This document shows, in pieces, positions 35,280-45,245 of a stretch of 64,000 nt of DNA. Made by a program: the position numbers and the translations under genes. Numbering within the stretch: the first letter of the stretch is position 1; each line of letters begins with the position of its first letter. The notes beneath the pieces are model-generated. The model had not been told where the DNA came from and searched no databases. It saw only the letters and a list, made by a program, of their open reading frames with translations. Origin of the DNA: Natrialba chahannaoensis JCM 10990 (lineage in GTDB: Archaea > Halobacteriota > Halobacteria > Halobacteriales > Natrialbaceae); NCBI RefSeq assembly GCF_000337135.1, contig NZ_AOIN01000067.1, forward strand, positions 67,443 to 131,442. Reading direction: 5' to 3'.

Positions 35280-35435
35280 GTAGAGCGCTCCGACTCGGAT
35301 AAGTTCCCTGCCAAACTACACCCCGTCTCATTCGGAAATTTGAGATCGGCCTCCAACACCGCCTTCGGCCCACCTTACTCACGCATAGCCAGTCTGACTC
35401 AACACACAGCCAGCTACCAGTGAACTACCCCTGCC

Positions 35436-35762
35436 TACTTGGTGGCTGCGTCGCCTCCTTGAGGCAGGGACTTCCTGTTTCAACGACGTTGTCAGACTAC
35501 GTCTGACAGCTTGTCGGGGTTCCCTCGACAAACGCGGCTTGCAGATACGACAAGCGTATCCACAGCGGCCGCAGTCTCTGCAGGCGTAGATTCGGAGTGA
35601 CCCACACCTATTCCGAGATCAGCCCAACCACGCTGCGACACGTTCGGCGCGGCGTTCCAATCCCGGTCGGTTTGTAACTCGTGTGGGCGCTGTATCCCCG
35701 CCCTACTCACTCGGCCTCGCCTCGCTCCTTGAGGACGGGGGTTTAGTGCCCTCTCTTTCAGC
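35436..35762 (-). mobile_element. IS200/IS605 (IS1341-type) relics with two right ends
   Basis: Read on the minus strand, 35711-35762 (CCCCCGTCCTCAAGGAGCGA, then G-rich sequence) and 35436-35478 (CCCTGCCTCAAGGAGGCGAC) are two right-end-like tails of IS605-family elements. They stand on either side of a TnpB C-terminal fragment. This suggests one element landing beside another, followed by loss of nearly all transposase sequence. Confidence 0.5.
35492..35710 (-). pseudogene. TnpB C-terminal fragment
   Basis: The frame contains T-D-R-D-W-N-A-A-P-N, the third RuvC-type motif of IS1341-type TnpB (usually D-R-D-W-N-A-A-x-N). It then continues with GHSESTPAETAAAVDT and S-A-S-R-V, the typical tail of haloarchaeal TnpB proteins. 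The other 350 or so residues, with two of the three catalytic acids and the zinc finger, are missing. The upstream Met is accidental. Confidence 0.65.
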
Positions 35763-35764
35763 TA

Positions 35765-36200
35765 ACACCGACGCCATCCCCTCTGGACCAGCGTGAACGG
35801 ATCGAACTCCGCCTCGAGTACCGCCGGCACCAGCTTCGACAGCGAGAGTGCGCCGACGAGAAGCAGCGGGTCCCGGTTGTGTGCTGCAATCGTGTCGGTC
35901 AAGCAGACGGGAACTCGAGTGCAGGACCGAACCGCGCCCCGGCACGAAACGGGGCGATCGCTTCTGTTTCTCCACCAGCCCCGCTCGCGGCACCCGATGC
36001 GAAACCGGGCCCGTTGCTGATCGCCGGCTACTCGAGTACCACACCTGAAACAACATACACGGCCTAGAACGGCACGCAGGAGGAGACCGCAAGCGTGAGC
36101 GGGTATCGATCGACGCGCCGCTAACGACCTTCGCGAGTAGCGCGATAGCTGCGTAGACGACGGCAGTGAGCAGTGCGTAGCCGAACCAGACTGAGATCAT
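35765..36200 (-). pseudogene. Frameshifted membrane-protein remnant
   Basis: It starts well (MISVWFGYALLTAVVYAAIA, a clean membrane helix), but after about 35 residues the frame becomes non-protein-like. Protein-like sequence resumes in another frame near the end (D-P-L-L-L-V-G-A-L-S-L-S-K-L-V-P-A-V-L-E, then F-D-P-F-T-L). At least two frameshifts or deletions are needed. The family is not recognised. It abuts the IS605 relic. The 36201-36492 gap beyond holds nothing I recognise. Confidence 0.4.
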
Positions 36201-36492
36201 CGGCGCAGCACTCGCCCCCGTTCGTTGATGCTAACCAGTACTCACTCTCGTTCGTCGCCACTCGAAGCCACTGTTCGTGTGGCGTGTCGCCGTCGTGGAG
36301 CGCTGTTCGACACTGGGACACCGTTCTAGCTGTGGATCGAAGCGGAAAACTCGGTTGCCGGCGTGCGTTGGACGAGCGCGATTGGTGACGTGCGGGACAC
36401 AAGCGCGATAGCGTCACAATCAAGAAGCAGGCGAGAGCCGGCACGCGCCGGCGAGCACTACAGAGAAGCGCAGCGTCAGTCGACGACGCAGC

Positions 36493-38427
36493 CTACAGGA
36501 ACCGGAACGTCTCCAGATTCTTCGGCGCGAACGTGCGCATGTTGTAGTCGTGATAGAGCGCACTCGAGAGGTCCTGCGTCGAGCGCTCGTCGCCGTGGAC
36601 ACAGAGCACCTTCTCGGGGCGCGGGTTCATCGTCTTCACGAAGTTCTCGAGTCCCGCGCGGTCGGCGTGGCCGGAGAACCCGTCGACGGTTTCGACGTCC
36701 AGATTCAACGCGAGGGTGCCGCGGCCGTTGCCGCCGCCCATTGCGCCGACTTCGCTCGTCGGGATCTCGTCCCAGCCGTTCTGGATACGGCGGCCGAGAG
36801 TACCCTGTGCCTGGTAGCCGACGAACACCATCGTCGACTCTGGATCCGGGCCGATGTGGCCGAGCCAGGACATGATCGGACCGCCGGTGACCATCCCCGA
36901 GGTCGAGAGGATGATACACTGGTCGCCGTCGGCGACGTCCTGTCGCTCCTCCTCACCGCCGTCGATGTGGTTGAACTCCTCGGCGAGGAACGGATTCTCG
37001 TCCTCGTGGAAGATGCGGTCGCGGAGTTCATCACGTAGATACTCCGGATACGTCGTGTGGATCGCCGTCGCCTCCCAGATCATGCCGTCCAGATGGACCG
37101 GCATCGACGGAATCTCGCCGTTTCGCATCGCCTCCTCGATGACGAGCATGATCTCCTGGGAGCGACCGACGGCGAACGCCGGGATGACGACCTTCCCACC
37201 CTTCTCGTAGGTCTCGTTGATGACCTCCTTGAGCTTCTCCTCGGAGTCTTCCTGGTCCGTCTGGTAGTCGTTGCGACCACCGTAGGTGGACTCCAGAACA
37301 AGCGTTTCGACGCGCGGGAAGTCGTTGACCGCGCCGTTGAACAGGCGCGTATCGTCGTAATGAATGTCCCCGGAGAAACAGACGTTGTAGAGACCATCGC
37401 CAATGTGGAAGTGCGAGACGGCCGAGCCGAGAATGTGCCCCGCGTTGTGGAAGGTGAGTTTCACGTCTGGCGCGATGTCTGTCACGTCACCGTACTCGAG
37501 TGGGATGCAGTGTTTGATCGCCTCGCGAACCATCTCGGAGTCGTACGGTGGGGTGCGTCCCTCCTTGGCGGCGACGTCGAGGTAGTCGAGGGTGAGCAGG
37601 CCCATCAGGTCTCGCGTGGGTTCGGTACAGTAGATTGGACCGTCGTAGCCGTACTTGAACAGGAGCGGGATAAAGGCGGAGTGGTCGAGGTGGGCGTGAG
37701 TGAGGACGACGGCGTCGATCGTTTCCGGACCGGCACCGAACGCCTCTGGGGCGTGGAGGTACGGCACTTCGCCCTCTGCGCCGGGCTTGTCACCACAGTC
37801 GATGAGGATGCGCGTTTCCGGTGTCGAGAGGATGAATGCGGCGCGCCCGACTTCGCGGCAGCAGCCAAGTGTCGAAATGCGGACGTACTCGTCATCGGAC
37901 ATCTCTTCGCGGTGGATCTGTCGGCCGACCTTCTCCAGAATGTCTCGGCGCTCGTCGCGCTCTTGCTTGAGGAAGCTCCGAACGTTCGAGACCGTCGAAG
38001 ACTCAATCGGTGGGGTACGGACAACTTCGGGCGTCCAGCCGACGTTCTTCGTGATGTCACGAAGCGTCGAACCGTGGCGACCGATAACCATACCCGGCTT
38101 TTCGGCCTCAATGACGACCTCGCCGGTGTCGGCGTGGAAGTCGAGGTCCGTGACGCCGGCCTCGTCAGGGATGACGTTCATGATCTCCTCGCGAGCTTCG
38201 TTCGGCCGGGAGAGAACGCTTGGGTCCGGCCGGACAGTGATGCGCTTTCGAAGCTTGCTCGCGAGCTTCCGGATGAGGTCACCTTGCTGGGCGAACTCTT
38301 TCGGATCGCGTGTGTAGACGACCAGCTCTGGTCCTTCGTACTTCACCGAGGAGACCGAGATATCACTCGGTAACTCGCTCGTGATCTCTGCTTGCAAATC
38401 GTCGAGTTGCTGCTCTACAGTGCTCAT
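36493..38427 (-). CDS. fttA: Archaeal CPSF1 / FttA transcription-termination ribonuclease
   Basis: A 644-residue metallo-beta-lactamase, beta-CASP RNase. Residues 1-145 are the N-terminal KH domains (V-I-G-R-H-G-S-T-L-R-D-I is the KH loop). The MBL core has L-T-H-A-H-L-D-H-S-A-F-I-P and further metal ligands in G-H-I-L-G-S-A and F-S-G-D-I-H. The beta-CASP domain has VIPAFAVGRSQEIMLVIEE and S-T-S-G-M-V-T-G-G-P, and the C-terminal motif is V-H-G-D-E. It cleaves nascent RNA at U-rich sites and terminates RNA polymerase. Length is normal. It is essential in the archaea tested. Confidence 0.95.
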   Translation of the reverse strand: MSTVEQQLDDLQAEITSELPSDISVSSVKYEGPELVVYTRDPKEFAQQGDLIRKLASKLRKRITVRPDPSVLSRPNEAREEIMNVIPDEAGVTDLDFHADTGEVVIEAEKPGMVIGRHGSTLRDITKNVGWTPEVVRTPPIESSTVSNVRSFLKQERDERRDILEKVGRQIHREEMSDDEYVRISTLGCCREVGRAAFILSTPETRILIDCGDKPGAEGEVPYLHAPEAFGAGPETIDAVVLTHAHLDHSAFIPLLFKYGYDGPIYCTEPTRDLMGLLTLDYLDVAAKEGRTPPYDSEMVREAIKHCIPLEYGDVTDIAPDVKLTFHNAGHILGSAVSHFHIGDGLYNVCFSGDIHYDDTRLFNGAVNDFPRVETLVLESTYGGRNDYQTDQEDSEEKLKEVINETYEKGGKVVIPAFAVGRSQEIMLVIEEAMRNGEIPSMPVHLDGMIWEATAIHTTYPEYLRDELRDRIFHEDENPFLAEEFNHIDGGEEERQDVADGDQCIILSTSGMVTGGPIMSWLGHIGPDPESTMVFVGYQAQGTLGRRIQNGWDEIPTSEVGAMGGGNGRGTLALNLDVETVDGFSGHADRAGLENFVKTMNPRPEKVLCVHGDERSTQDLSSALYHDYNMRTFAPKNLETFRFL

Positions 38428-38557
38428 AATCGCCAGATGTGGCTTGCGTGAACTCGCCGCCGGAGAGTACGTTCGTGGACGCTATCGCGAGAGAGAGATC
38501 GACGTTGTGGTCGATTTCGATGCCGAGAGCGGTTCCGACAGAACTGCCTGCCGTGAT

Positions 38558-38633
38558 ACGGTCCGTTGTAGTTCGGTACCAGCGATCGCCGCCCCGTCGG
38601 GGCGATCTCCGGTAAGCCGCTACAACGATCCGT
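38558..38633. repeat. Long imperfect palindrome
   Basis: ACGGTCCGTTGTAG (38558-38571) pairs with CTACAACGATCCGT (38620-38633) with two mismatches. Nested inside is GATCGCC-G-CCCC against GGGGCGATC (38584-38606). The whole 76 bases could fold as one cruciform or RNA stem. It lies in the 396-base gap between aCPSF1 and the next gene, which holds no coding sequence. It may be a non-autonomous element of its own kind. Confidence 0.5.
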
Positions 38634-38823
38634 CTGAAACAACGCAGACTGCGTCGTATCTCGGATCATTCTGTGTGACATCGTCCCATACGAACATACT
38701 CCCAGGTCGGTTATCCTGGTCACTGCGGGAAGATTCCAGGGAGAACCCGCTTACCCGAGGCTATTCTTTGCGTGGTATAAAAGCCTTCGCAAAATCCAGG
38801 ATGGTAGCCCGCGAAGCCGTCCT

Positions 38824-39327
38824 ATGGACCTCACACCGGCCCGCGTCGCCGCCGAACGAGACTGGGTTCGCGAGCGCGCCGACACCATCGTCCCGCTGAT
38901 CAACGACGTTCGCGATGACCTCGGTGAACGTTTCGAGACCGATGTCGATCCCGTCACCGAACAGCAGTACCGCGAGGAGGTTGACGTTGTCTTCGCAGAT
39001 GGTGATCTCGCCGTCAACGTCGCCGCGATGGTTGGACTTCTCCGTGAGCTGGACGTCGAGAGTGACTATCCCGGCTTCGTCGTCGACGAACTCCTCGGCC
39101 GTGAACTCGCTGCCACGATTGCCGGCACGCAGCCACTCCGAACGCTCGGCGAGGCAACGTTCCACTACACGGATGTCAACCTCCACGGCGACGAAGACGA
39201 AAACGCCGGCATCGACGACCTCGAGGCCGCCCTCGCCGCCGGGTTTCAGGAGCGACTCCCGGGTTGGGACTGGACCGAACGCGAGAGTCCGTTCAGCGTC
39301 CCTCCGATCGACGACGCCGACTCGTAG
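38824..39327 (+). CDS. Conserved haloarchaeal protein of unknown function
   Basis: A 167-residue acidic, helical protein (L-T-P-A-R-V-A-A-E-R-D-W-V-R-E-R at the start; G-F-V-V-D-E-L-L-G-R in the middle; L-P-G-W-D-W-T near the end). It has no signal peptide, membrane segment or catalytic motif. The intact frame, acidic composition and GC-rich third positions support a real gene. I cannot name a family. Confidence 0.7.
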   Translation: MDLTPARVAAERDWVRERADTIVPLINDVRDDLGERFETDVDPVTEQQYREEVDVVFADGDLAVNVAAMVGLLRELDVESDYPGFVVDELLGRELAATIAGTQPLRTLGEATFHYTDVNLHGDEDENAGIDDLEAALAAGFQERLPGWDWTERESPFSVPPIDDADS

Positions 39328-39407
39328 CTCATCGCCACCCTGCAAGAAATGCTGGTCCCGAACCAGCGCTCTCACCATACTGCATCACGTCGAAACCGAA
39401 GAAAACA

Positions 39408-40130
39408 TCAGTTACTCTCGTCGTCGGAGTCGGAGTCCGAGTCAGCGCCATCGTCGTCTGCCCCCTCTTCGTCGCTATCGGCCGTCTCGTCGTCATCAGC
39501 AGCTTCACCATCGTCGCTGTCGCCGTCGCCGTCATCAGCCTCATCCTCGTCCTCATCCTCGTCCTCATCCTCATCAGCTTCTTGCTCGTCTTCCGGTTCC
39601 GGCTCTGGCTCAGGCTCGGACCCCGGCGCAGGTTCCTGTCCCTGCATCTGCTCCAATACGAGTTCGTAATCCTCGCCCGGCAACAGCGCTGCGACCTCTC
39701 CGTTTCGAAGAAGGTCAACCAGCCGCTCGTCCGGCCCATCGAGCAGGAACGCCCCCTGCTCAGCGATAGCGCCCTCGAGTGAGATCTCGTCCTGCTCGAG
39801 CATGGCGGATTCGAACTCGACGGCCTCCGTTCGGAACAGCTCCGTCGTTCGCTGCTCGATTTCCGCCATCAGCTCCTCCTGAGTTGCATCTTCGCCCGCC
39901 TCAGCGACGACCTCCTGTTGGATCTGGGCCTGCTCCTGCTGGCTCGGCTGGACGGATGCCGTGATGCCGTCGGCGGGATCGATCCCTGGCTCCTGGCCCG
40001 TCTCGAGTTCGGGCGCGCTGTCGTCCGAACCGATGCCGGGGATATCGAACTGGGTACAGCCGGCGAGCGACGCTGTCGCACCGACACCGGTCAACTGGAG
40101 GACACGACGTCGAGTGGGGAAATCAGTCAT
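39408..40130 (-). CDS. Tat lipoprotein with long acidic tail
   Basis: A 240-residue predicted lipoprotein. The twin-Arg signal (T-R-R-R-V-L-Q-L-T) leads to S-L-A-G-C with the lipidated Cys at about residue 23. The mature part has a helical, Gln/Glu-rich region and ends in about 75 residues of Glu, Asp, Ser and Pro repeats encoded by GAC/GAT/GAG runs. Such tails are probably extended and strongly hydrated at the cell surface in high salt. I chose the ATG at 40130 because it places the RR motif where it is expected. Function unknown. Confidence 0.75.
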   Translation of the reverse strand: MTDFPTRRRVLQLTGVGATASLAGCTQFDIPGIGSDDSAPELETGQEPGIDPADGITASVQPSQQEQAQIQQEVVAEAGEDATQEELMAEIEQRTTELFRTEAVEFESAMLEQDEISLEGAIAEQGAFLLDGPDERLVDLLRNGEVAALLPGEDYELVLEQMQGQEPAPGSEPEPEPEPEDEQEADEDEDEDEDEDEADDGDGDSDDGEAADDDETADSDEEGADDDGADSDSDSDDESN

Positions 40131-40328
40131 TACGCATTTGCTGTCGACGACCGGCAGGAATAAACCCTCGTTCTCGGCGTGCAAACACGTTCGGTGCGTT
40201 GTCCGATGGACAAGTTAATCCGCGTGCAGCAGTGCATAGGGTCGTCGTTCTGGCGAGTCAGTCCGGTACCTTCCCCGTCTCGACGCCGGTCGCGGCCCTT
40301 TTATTCGCCGCGTCGGTATCACTCGACA

Positions 40329-41171
40329 GTGACCACCAGTCGCAGTACGCAGTCCGTTCGCGCCGTGACACTCGAGCGGCCCACCCCCACAGCGGCTCGC
40401 GATGCGATCGCAGACGGTCTCGACCGTGAGGCACTCGTGACCGTTTTCGGTCGCTGTACCGTCGACTATGACGGCCGTGCCTCGAGTCAACTCGCCGCCG
40501 GCGACCGCCACGTGATGCTCAAGCCCGACGGCGCGGCGCTCGTTCACACCGACGAGGGCCAGCAGCCGGTCAACTGGCAACCGCCGGGCTGTGCGCACGA
40601 CGTGTTCTGCGAGCCAGCAGCTGGTGCGGACGGGTCTGACGGGTCTGAAACAGACGGAAGTGGAAGTGGAAGTGGCAGTGACGATGTCACCGCTTCGGAC
40701 ACAGACACCGCGACACTCGTCCTCGAAAGCACCAGATCTACCCCCGAAGAACGCCTCCTCGTCTGCTTTCAGGACGTTCTACAGGTCTCGACGTTCGCCG
40801 GCACAGACGAGGGGGAACTCACCCTCTCTGGCACCGAGTCTGACCTCCGCGATCGCATCCTTGACAGTCCAGACCTTTTGGAATCCGGCTTCACCCCACT
40901 GGCCACCGAGCGCGACACGTCCGCCGGTGCCATCGACATCTACGGCGAGGACGACGCCGGCCGCACCGTCGTCGTCGAACTCAAACGCCGCCGCGTCGGC
41001 CCCGACGCGGTTAGCCAACTCCGGCGCTACGTCGACGCACTCGAGCGCGACCTGCACGCGGATGCGACCCTCCGTGGCATTCTCGTTGCCCCGTCAGTGA
41101 CCGAGCGCGCACAGCGGTTGCTGGGAGAGCACGGACTCGAGTTCGTCTCGCTAGAGCCGACCGACGAGTAG
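40329..41171 (+). CDS. nucS: Mismatch-specific endonuclease NucS (EndoMS)
   Basis: A 280-residue RecB-like nuclease. The N-terminal beta domain is interrupted by a Gly/Ser/Asp-rich insert (around residues 98-125). The nuclease core reads G-A-I-D-I-Y-G-E-D-D, then T-V-V-V-E-L-K-R-R-R-V-G-P, and Q-L-R-R-Y, the D...E-x-K...Q motifs of the family. EndoMS cuts both strands at G-T, G-G and T-T mismatches and provides repair in many archaea that lack MutS-MutL. The GTG at 40329 is the most likely start, because the codons upstream are Arg/Ser-rich and not protein-like. mutS lies only 0.8 kb away on the other strand. Confidence 0.9.
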   Translation: MTTSRSTQSVRAVTLERPTPTAARDAIADGLDREALVTVFGRCTVDYDGRASSQLAAGDRHVMLKPDGAALVHTDEGQQPVNWQPPGCAHDVFCEPAAGADGSDGSETDGSGSGSGSDDVTASDTDTATLVLESTRSTPEERLLVCFQDVLQVSTFAGTDEGELTLSGTESDLRDRILDSPDLLESGFTPLATERDTSAGAIDIYGEDDAGRTVVVELKRRRVGPDAVSQLRRYVDALERDLHADATLRGILVAPSVTERAQRLLGEHGLEFVSLEPTDE

Positions 41172-41185
41172 GTTCGGGTTCGCGG

Positions 41186-41665
41186 TCAGGCTGGATACGT
41201 CCCCTCGAGCGTCGCCGTCTCGATGACGTGTCCGTCCATCGCGGACTCGAGGTCGTCGGCACTGGTTTCTGTATCGAGGTCGCTTCCGAGCTCCGACTCG
41301 AGTGCGAACAGCCGGAACCGATAGGTGTGTTCCCGGTCCGGCGGGTTCGGACCGCCATAGCCGCGCTCGCCGAAGTCGTTCGTTCCCTCGCGGGCACCTG
41401 CCGTCTCGGGGTCCCAGTCTTCAGGGATCGTGTGCTGGTCAGGCGGGATATTCCAGACGAGCCAGTGGTCCCAGATCTTCCCGGCTGGTTCGACCGCGTC
41501 CGGGTCGTCTACGATGAGTGCGAGCGAGGTGGTACCGTCTGGAACGCCGTCGAACTCGAGTGGTGGGTTGATGTTTGCGTTGCGGTAGCCGTGCTGGTCG
41601 GGAATGCGGTCACCGTCGGTGAACGCCGAACTCCTGAGCGTGAGTGTTCGCGAGTGTGTTGTCAT
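41186..41665 (-). CDS. YbhB/YbcL-type PEBP (Raf kinase inhibitor-like) protein
   Basis: A 159-residue phosphatidylethanolamine-binding-protein fold. The ligand-site motifs D-D-P-D-A-V-E-P-A-G-K-I-W-D-H-W-L and G-P-N-P-P-D-R-E-H-T-Y-R-F are clear, as is the opening I-P-x-x-H-G-Y with N-I-N-P-P-L-E. Its role in archaea is unknown; possibly small-anion or phosphate-compound binding. The ATG at 41665 fits the family start. It converges with nucS, 14 bases apart. Confidence 0.9.
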   Translation of the reverse strand: MTTHSRTLTLRSSAFTDGDRIPDQHGYRNANINPPLEFDGVPDGTTSLALIVDDPDAVEPAGKIWDHWLVWNIPPDQHTIPEDWDPETAGAREGTNDFGERGYGGPNPPDREHTYRFRLFALESELGSDLDTETSADDLESAMDGHVIETATLEGTYPA

Positions 41666-41945
41666 TCGTTTGGCCTCCGTTTTCCGCTTTCTGTCTTCGA
41701 CCCGTTGCCGGCAATAAACTGCATGCTGCAGGCAACGAGCGACACGAAAGCATTCGACGAGGCACTGGAAGAAGGTTTCATGGCAGCGTCGGAGTCTGGG
41801 GCCTGCCACAACCATGTCGAGTTCTCCCGTCCACAGTCCTCGGTTCGAAACATGGGCTGGACGAATGAATCACCTCCGCGAAGACCACGGAGACACCGCT
41901 ACCGGAGTTCACGGCCCCGGCAGCGAGCGGCGGTCTGCTGCTCGG

Positions 41946-44684
41946 CTACGACTCCTCCTCGAGGAGTCGCTGCAGCCGGTCGAGTTCGGTGAGCGCCTCG
42001 ACGGGCGTCATGTGCCCGACGTTGAGGTCGCGGAGTTCGGCGGCGACGCTATCGGGGACCGGAGCGGTTTCTGTCGATTCGAGTTCGCTGGTGCCGCCGT
42101 CGGCTGTTGGTTCAGTTCTTGCTGTGGTCTCAGCGGCAGCGTTGGCGTCGACCAGTTCTCGCGACCGGTCGACGACATCCTCGGGGACGCCCGCTGCGGT
42201 CGCGACCTCGACGCCGTAGGAGCCGGTAGCTGCGCCAGGTTCGATCTCGTGGTGGAAGACGACCTCGCCGTCTGTCTGTTCCACCTCGAAATGGAGCGTG
42301 AACGCGTCTGGGAGGTCGTCAGCCAGTTCGGTCAGCGGATGGTGGTGGGTCGCAAAGAGCGTCGTCGCGCCGACCGCGTCGTGGAGATGTTCGGTGATGG
42401 CCTGCGCGATAGCGAGGCCGTCTGCGGTCGAGGTTCCTCGTCCCACTTCGTCGAGCAGGACGAGCGAGCGCTCGTCGGCGTCCCGGAGGATAGTTGCGAG
42501 TTCGTCCATCTCAACCATGAACGTCGAGCGGCCGCCAGCGATGTCGTCGCTCGCGCCAACGCGGGTGAAGATGCGCTCGACGGGCGTCAACCGCGCTGAC
42601 TCCGCGGGGACGAAGCTCCCGACCTGCGCGAGCAGGACGATTTGAGCGACCTGCCGCATGTAGGTCGACTTGCCGGACATGTTGGGCCCCGTGATCACCG
42701 CCAGGCGCTGTTCGGCATCGAACCGTGCACTGTTCGGGACGAACGACTCCTGGGTGCGCTCGACGACGGGGTGGCGGCCGCCGGTGATGTCGATTTCTAC
42801 CCCACCGTCGGTTCGTTCTGATTCGGGATCGAGAATCTCGGGCCGGCAGTAGTCGTACTGTGCCGCGACCGTTGCAAGCGAGACCAGCGCGTCGAGCGTC
42901 GCCAGCGCGTCTGCCAGTCCCTGCACGCGTTCGACTTCGTCACCGATATCGCTGCGAACCTCACAGAAGAGTTCGTACTCGCGTTCGTCCGCACGCTCTT
43001 CCGCGCCGACGATTTCGTCCTCGCGCTCTTTGAGTTCAGGCGTGACGAATCGTTCGGAGTTCTTCAGCGTCTGGCGGCGCTGGTAGTTCTCCGGTACGGC
43101 GTCGAGATTGGGGTTCGTCACCTCGATATAGTAGCCGTGGACGGAGTTGTAGCCGACCTTCAGCGAGTCGATGCCGGTTCGCTCGCGCTCTCGGGCTTCC
43201 AGGTCGTCGATCCACTGCTTGCCGTCCCGTGCGGTGCCGCGGAGGTCGTCCAGATCGGAATCGTACTCCTCGGCGATGATACCGCCCTCAGTGATCTCGA
43301 TCGGCGGATCGGAGACGACGGCGTCGTCGATCAGTTCCCGCACGTCGACGAGCGGATCGAGATTCTCGTGCAGGTCGCGCAAACGGTCGCAGTCCGCGTT
43401 AGCCAGCTGGTCTCGTATCTCGGGCACGACAGCGAGCGTGTCCCGCAGCGAGCGCAGGTCCCGTGCGTTCGCCCGCTCGCGGGAGATGCGTCCAATCAGG
43501 CGCTCCAGATCGTATACATCGCGGAGCAACTCGTGGCAGTGCTCGCGCGTCTGGACCGACCCCGTGAGCTCTTCCACCGCGTCGAGGCGCGCCTCGATTC
43601 GGTGGGACTCGAGTAGCGGCCGGCGAAGCCAGTCACGAAGCGTCCGCCCGCCGAGGGCGCAGGCGGTCTCGTCGAGCACGCCGACGAGCGTCGCGTCGTC
43701 CCGGCCGTTGACGGCACGGGGCTCGAACAGTTCGAGACTGCGCAGGGCAACGGCGTCGAGCAGGAGGTACTCCCGAGGATCGTACCGGGTGAGATGCGTG
43801 AGGTACTCGAGTCGGTCCGTCTCGCCGGGCTCGCGGGAACTCCCAGCTTTACCGGCGTCATCGCTCTCATCGCTCTCATCGCCCCCTTTTTCGCCCTCGT
43901 GCTCGCCGCCACGTGCGTATTCGGCGTAGGCGAGCAACGCGCCGCAGGCTCGAATTTCGGCGTCGCTCGCGAGCAGCGCGTCTGGTTCGCCGAAGTACTC
44001 CGAGAGGATCGATGCGGCGCGCTCGCGGTCGAAGACGCGCTCGTCGAACGGCGTCACCATGCAGTCGTCGGGGAGCACATCGGAGGGGGCGTTCGGGCCG
44101 ACGACGGCTTCGGCGGGTGCGAAGCGACTCACCTCGTCCGCGATCGACTCTTCGGCAGCGGAGCTCGTGGCGAGGAAGTCGCCGGTCGAGACGTCGAGGA
44201 GGGCGAGGGCGAGTTCGTCGTCTGCGGGTCGCGTGTCGATCCCACGGCCGCGGGCAACGGCCGCGACGAAGTTGTTGTCGTCGCTCGCGAGGAGTTCGTC
44301 CTCGGTGAGCGTGCCGGGTGTGATGACGCGGGTGACCGCGCGTTCGACGACACCAGCGGTTTCGCCGGGCTCTTCGACCTGATCCGCGACAGCAACGCGG
44401 TAGCCGGCTTCCAGCAGGTCCTCAATGTACGATTCGGCGTTGTCAATTGGGATGCCGGCCATCGGGTACTCGCCGGTGCTGTCCTCGCGGCTGGTCAGGG
44501 CGATCTCGAGGAGGCGGGCGCTGCGCTCGGCGGCACCGCAGAAGGTCTCGTAGAAGTCACCGACCTGAAAGAGGACGATTGCGTCGTTGTAGCGGGCACA
44601 GAGGTCGTGGTACTGACGCATCATCGGCGTCAACTCGTCGCGTTTCTCGGCCATCGCGTTGGGCGGGCCAAGCGCCGGGTCCAT
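41946..44684 (-). CDS. mutS: DNA mismatch repair protein MutS
   Basis: A 912-residue MutS1-type ATPase that recognises mismatches. The mismatch-probing Phe-x-Glu is in [11 protein letters not shown]. The ATPase has [13 protein letters not shown] (Walker A), [12 protein letters not shown] (Walker B) and A-T-H-H-H-P-L. Near residue 265 there is a 40-residue acidic insert, and the last 60 residues include an Ala/Thr/Glu-rich linker before the helix-turn end. Haloarchaeal MutS was acquired from bacteria. No mutL is next to it in this window. NucS is encoded nearby. Confidence 0.96.
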   Translation of the reverse strand: MDPALGPPNAMAEKRDELTPMMRQYHDLCARYNDAIVLFQVGDFYETFCGAAERSARLLEIALTSREDSTGEYPMAGIPIDNAESYIEDLLEAGYRVAVADQVEEPGETAGVVERAVTRVITPGTLTEDELLASDDNNFVAAVARGRGIDTRPADDELALALLDVSTGDFLATSSAAEESIADEVSRFAPAEAVVGPNAPSDVLPDDCMVTPFDERVFDRERAASILSEYFGEPDALLASDAEIRACGALLAYAEYARGGEHEGEKGGDESDESDDAGKAGSSREPGETDRLEYLTHLTRYDPREYLLLDAVALRSLELFEPRAVNGRDDATLVGVLDETACALGGRTLRDWLRRPLLESHRIEARLDAVEELTGSVQTREHCHELLRDVYDLERLIGRISRERANARDLRSLRDTLAVVPEIRDQLANADCDRLRDLHENLDPLVDVRELIDDAVVSDPPIEITEGGIIAEEYDSDLDDLRGTARDGKQWIDDLEARERERTGIDSLKVGYNSVHGYYIEVTNPNLDAVPENYQRRQTLKNSERFVTPELKEREDEIVGAEERADEREYELFCEVRSDIGDEVERVQGLADALATLDALVSLATVAAQYDYCRPEILDPESERTDGGVEIDITGGRHPVVERTQESFVPNSARFDAEQRLAVITGPNMSGKSTYMRQVAQIVLLAQVGSFVPAESARLTPVERIFTRVGASDDIAGGRSTFMVEMDELATILRDADERSLVLLDEVGRGTSTADGLAIAQAITEHLHDAVGATTLFATHHHPLTELADDLPDAFTLHFEVEQTDGEVVFHHEIEPGAATGSYGVEVATAAGVPEDVVDRSRELVDANAAAETTARTEPTADGGTSELESTETAPVPDSVAAELRDLNVGHMTPVEALTELDRLQRLLEEES

Positions 44685-44781
44685 ACAGTGTGGTCGGCCG
44701 CCGGACGCTGAAATAGCTTGCTGGACGGGACGACGGTGGTGAGGGGTTGGATAGAGTGGAGTGGGGTGGGTGAGAGGACGC

Positions 44782-45126
44782 TCACTCGCCGTCCGTCTCG
44801 AAGTTTACCTCGAAGTATAGCTCTGCGTGTGCCGCACAGCCCGGATTGAACGGTGCGTCGCAGTTCGGACACTCGTACGCACAGTCAAGGTAGTCGGGAA
44901 CCGTGAACGTGGCATCACAGACGCCACAGCGGACGGATGGCTCGTCGAATCGGCGTTTGGGCCAGGGAACGGTCTCGTGGTCCGTCACGGCGTTGTGGCA
45001 CTGAAAACAGGGATAGTAGGCATCACAGCAGGCAAAGCGAAACGCGACAACGTCCAGTTCGCTGTCGTAGTGGTCACAGCGCGTGTCGGAGCCGACATCG
45101 ACGCCACGGATCGGGAGGCGAGACAC
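44782..45126 (-). CDS. CHY zinc-finger protein
   Basis: A 114-residue protein with the CHY-finger pattern: T-R-C-D-H-Y then [14 protein letters not shown], followed by [12 protein letters not shown] and C-A-A-H. These Cys and His can bind three zinc ions. Haloarchaeal and bacterial versions are stand-alone domains with unknown role, perhaps thiol-redox or metal handling. The next gene downstream on this strand is mutS, 97 bases on. Confidence 0.9.
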   Translation of the reverse strand: MSRLPIRGVDVGSDTRCDHYDSELDVVAFRFACCDAYYPCFQCHNAVTDHETVPWPKRRFDEPSVRCGVCDATFTVPDYLDCAYECPNCDAPFNPGCAAHAELYFEVNFETDGE

Positions 45127-45245
45127 GGCTCTAACCGAGTGGAGGGGTGAGTCCTACTTCGAGATTTCGGATCGTGGATCCCGGGTTCTGCTCGCAGGGT
45201 TCTGTTCTATGGATCCGATCTACAGGCGGAGCAGGCCGAGGCGGT

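Noticed and set aside
35703-36200. 165-codon minus-strand frame as an intact membrane protein
   Set aside because: Only the first 35 residues look like protein in this frame; the continuation is found in another frame, so it is treated as a pseudogene.
37057-38373. Plus-strand open frame of 438 codons
   Set aside because: It is antisense to aCPSF1, and its translation has no domain features.
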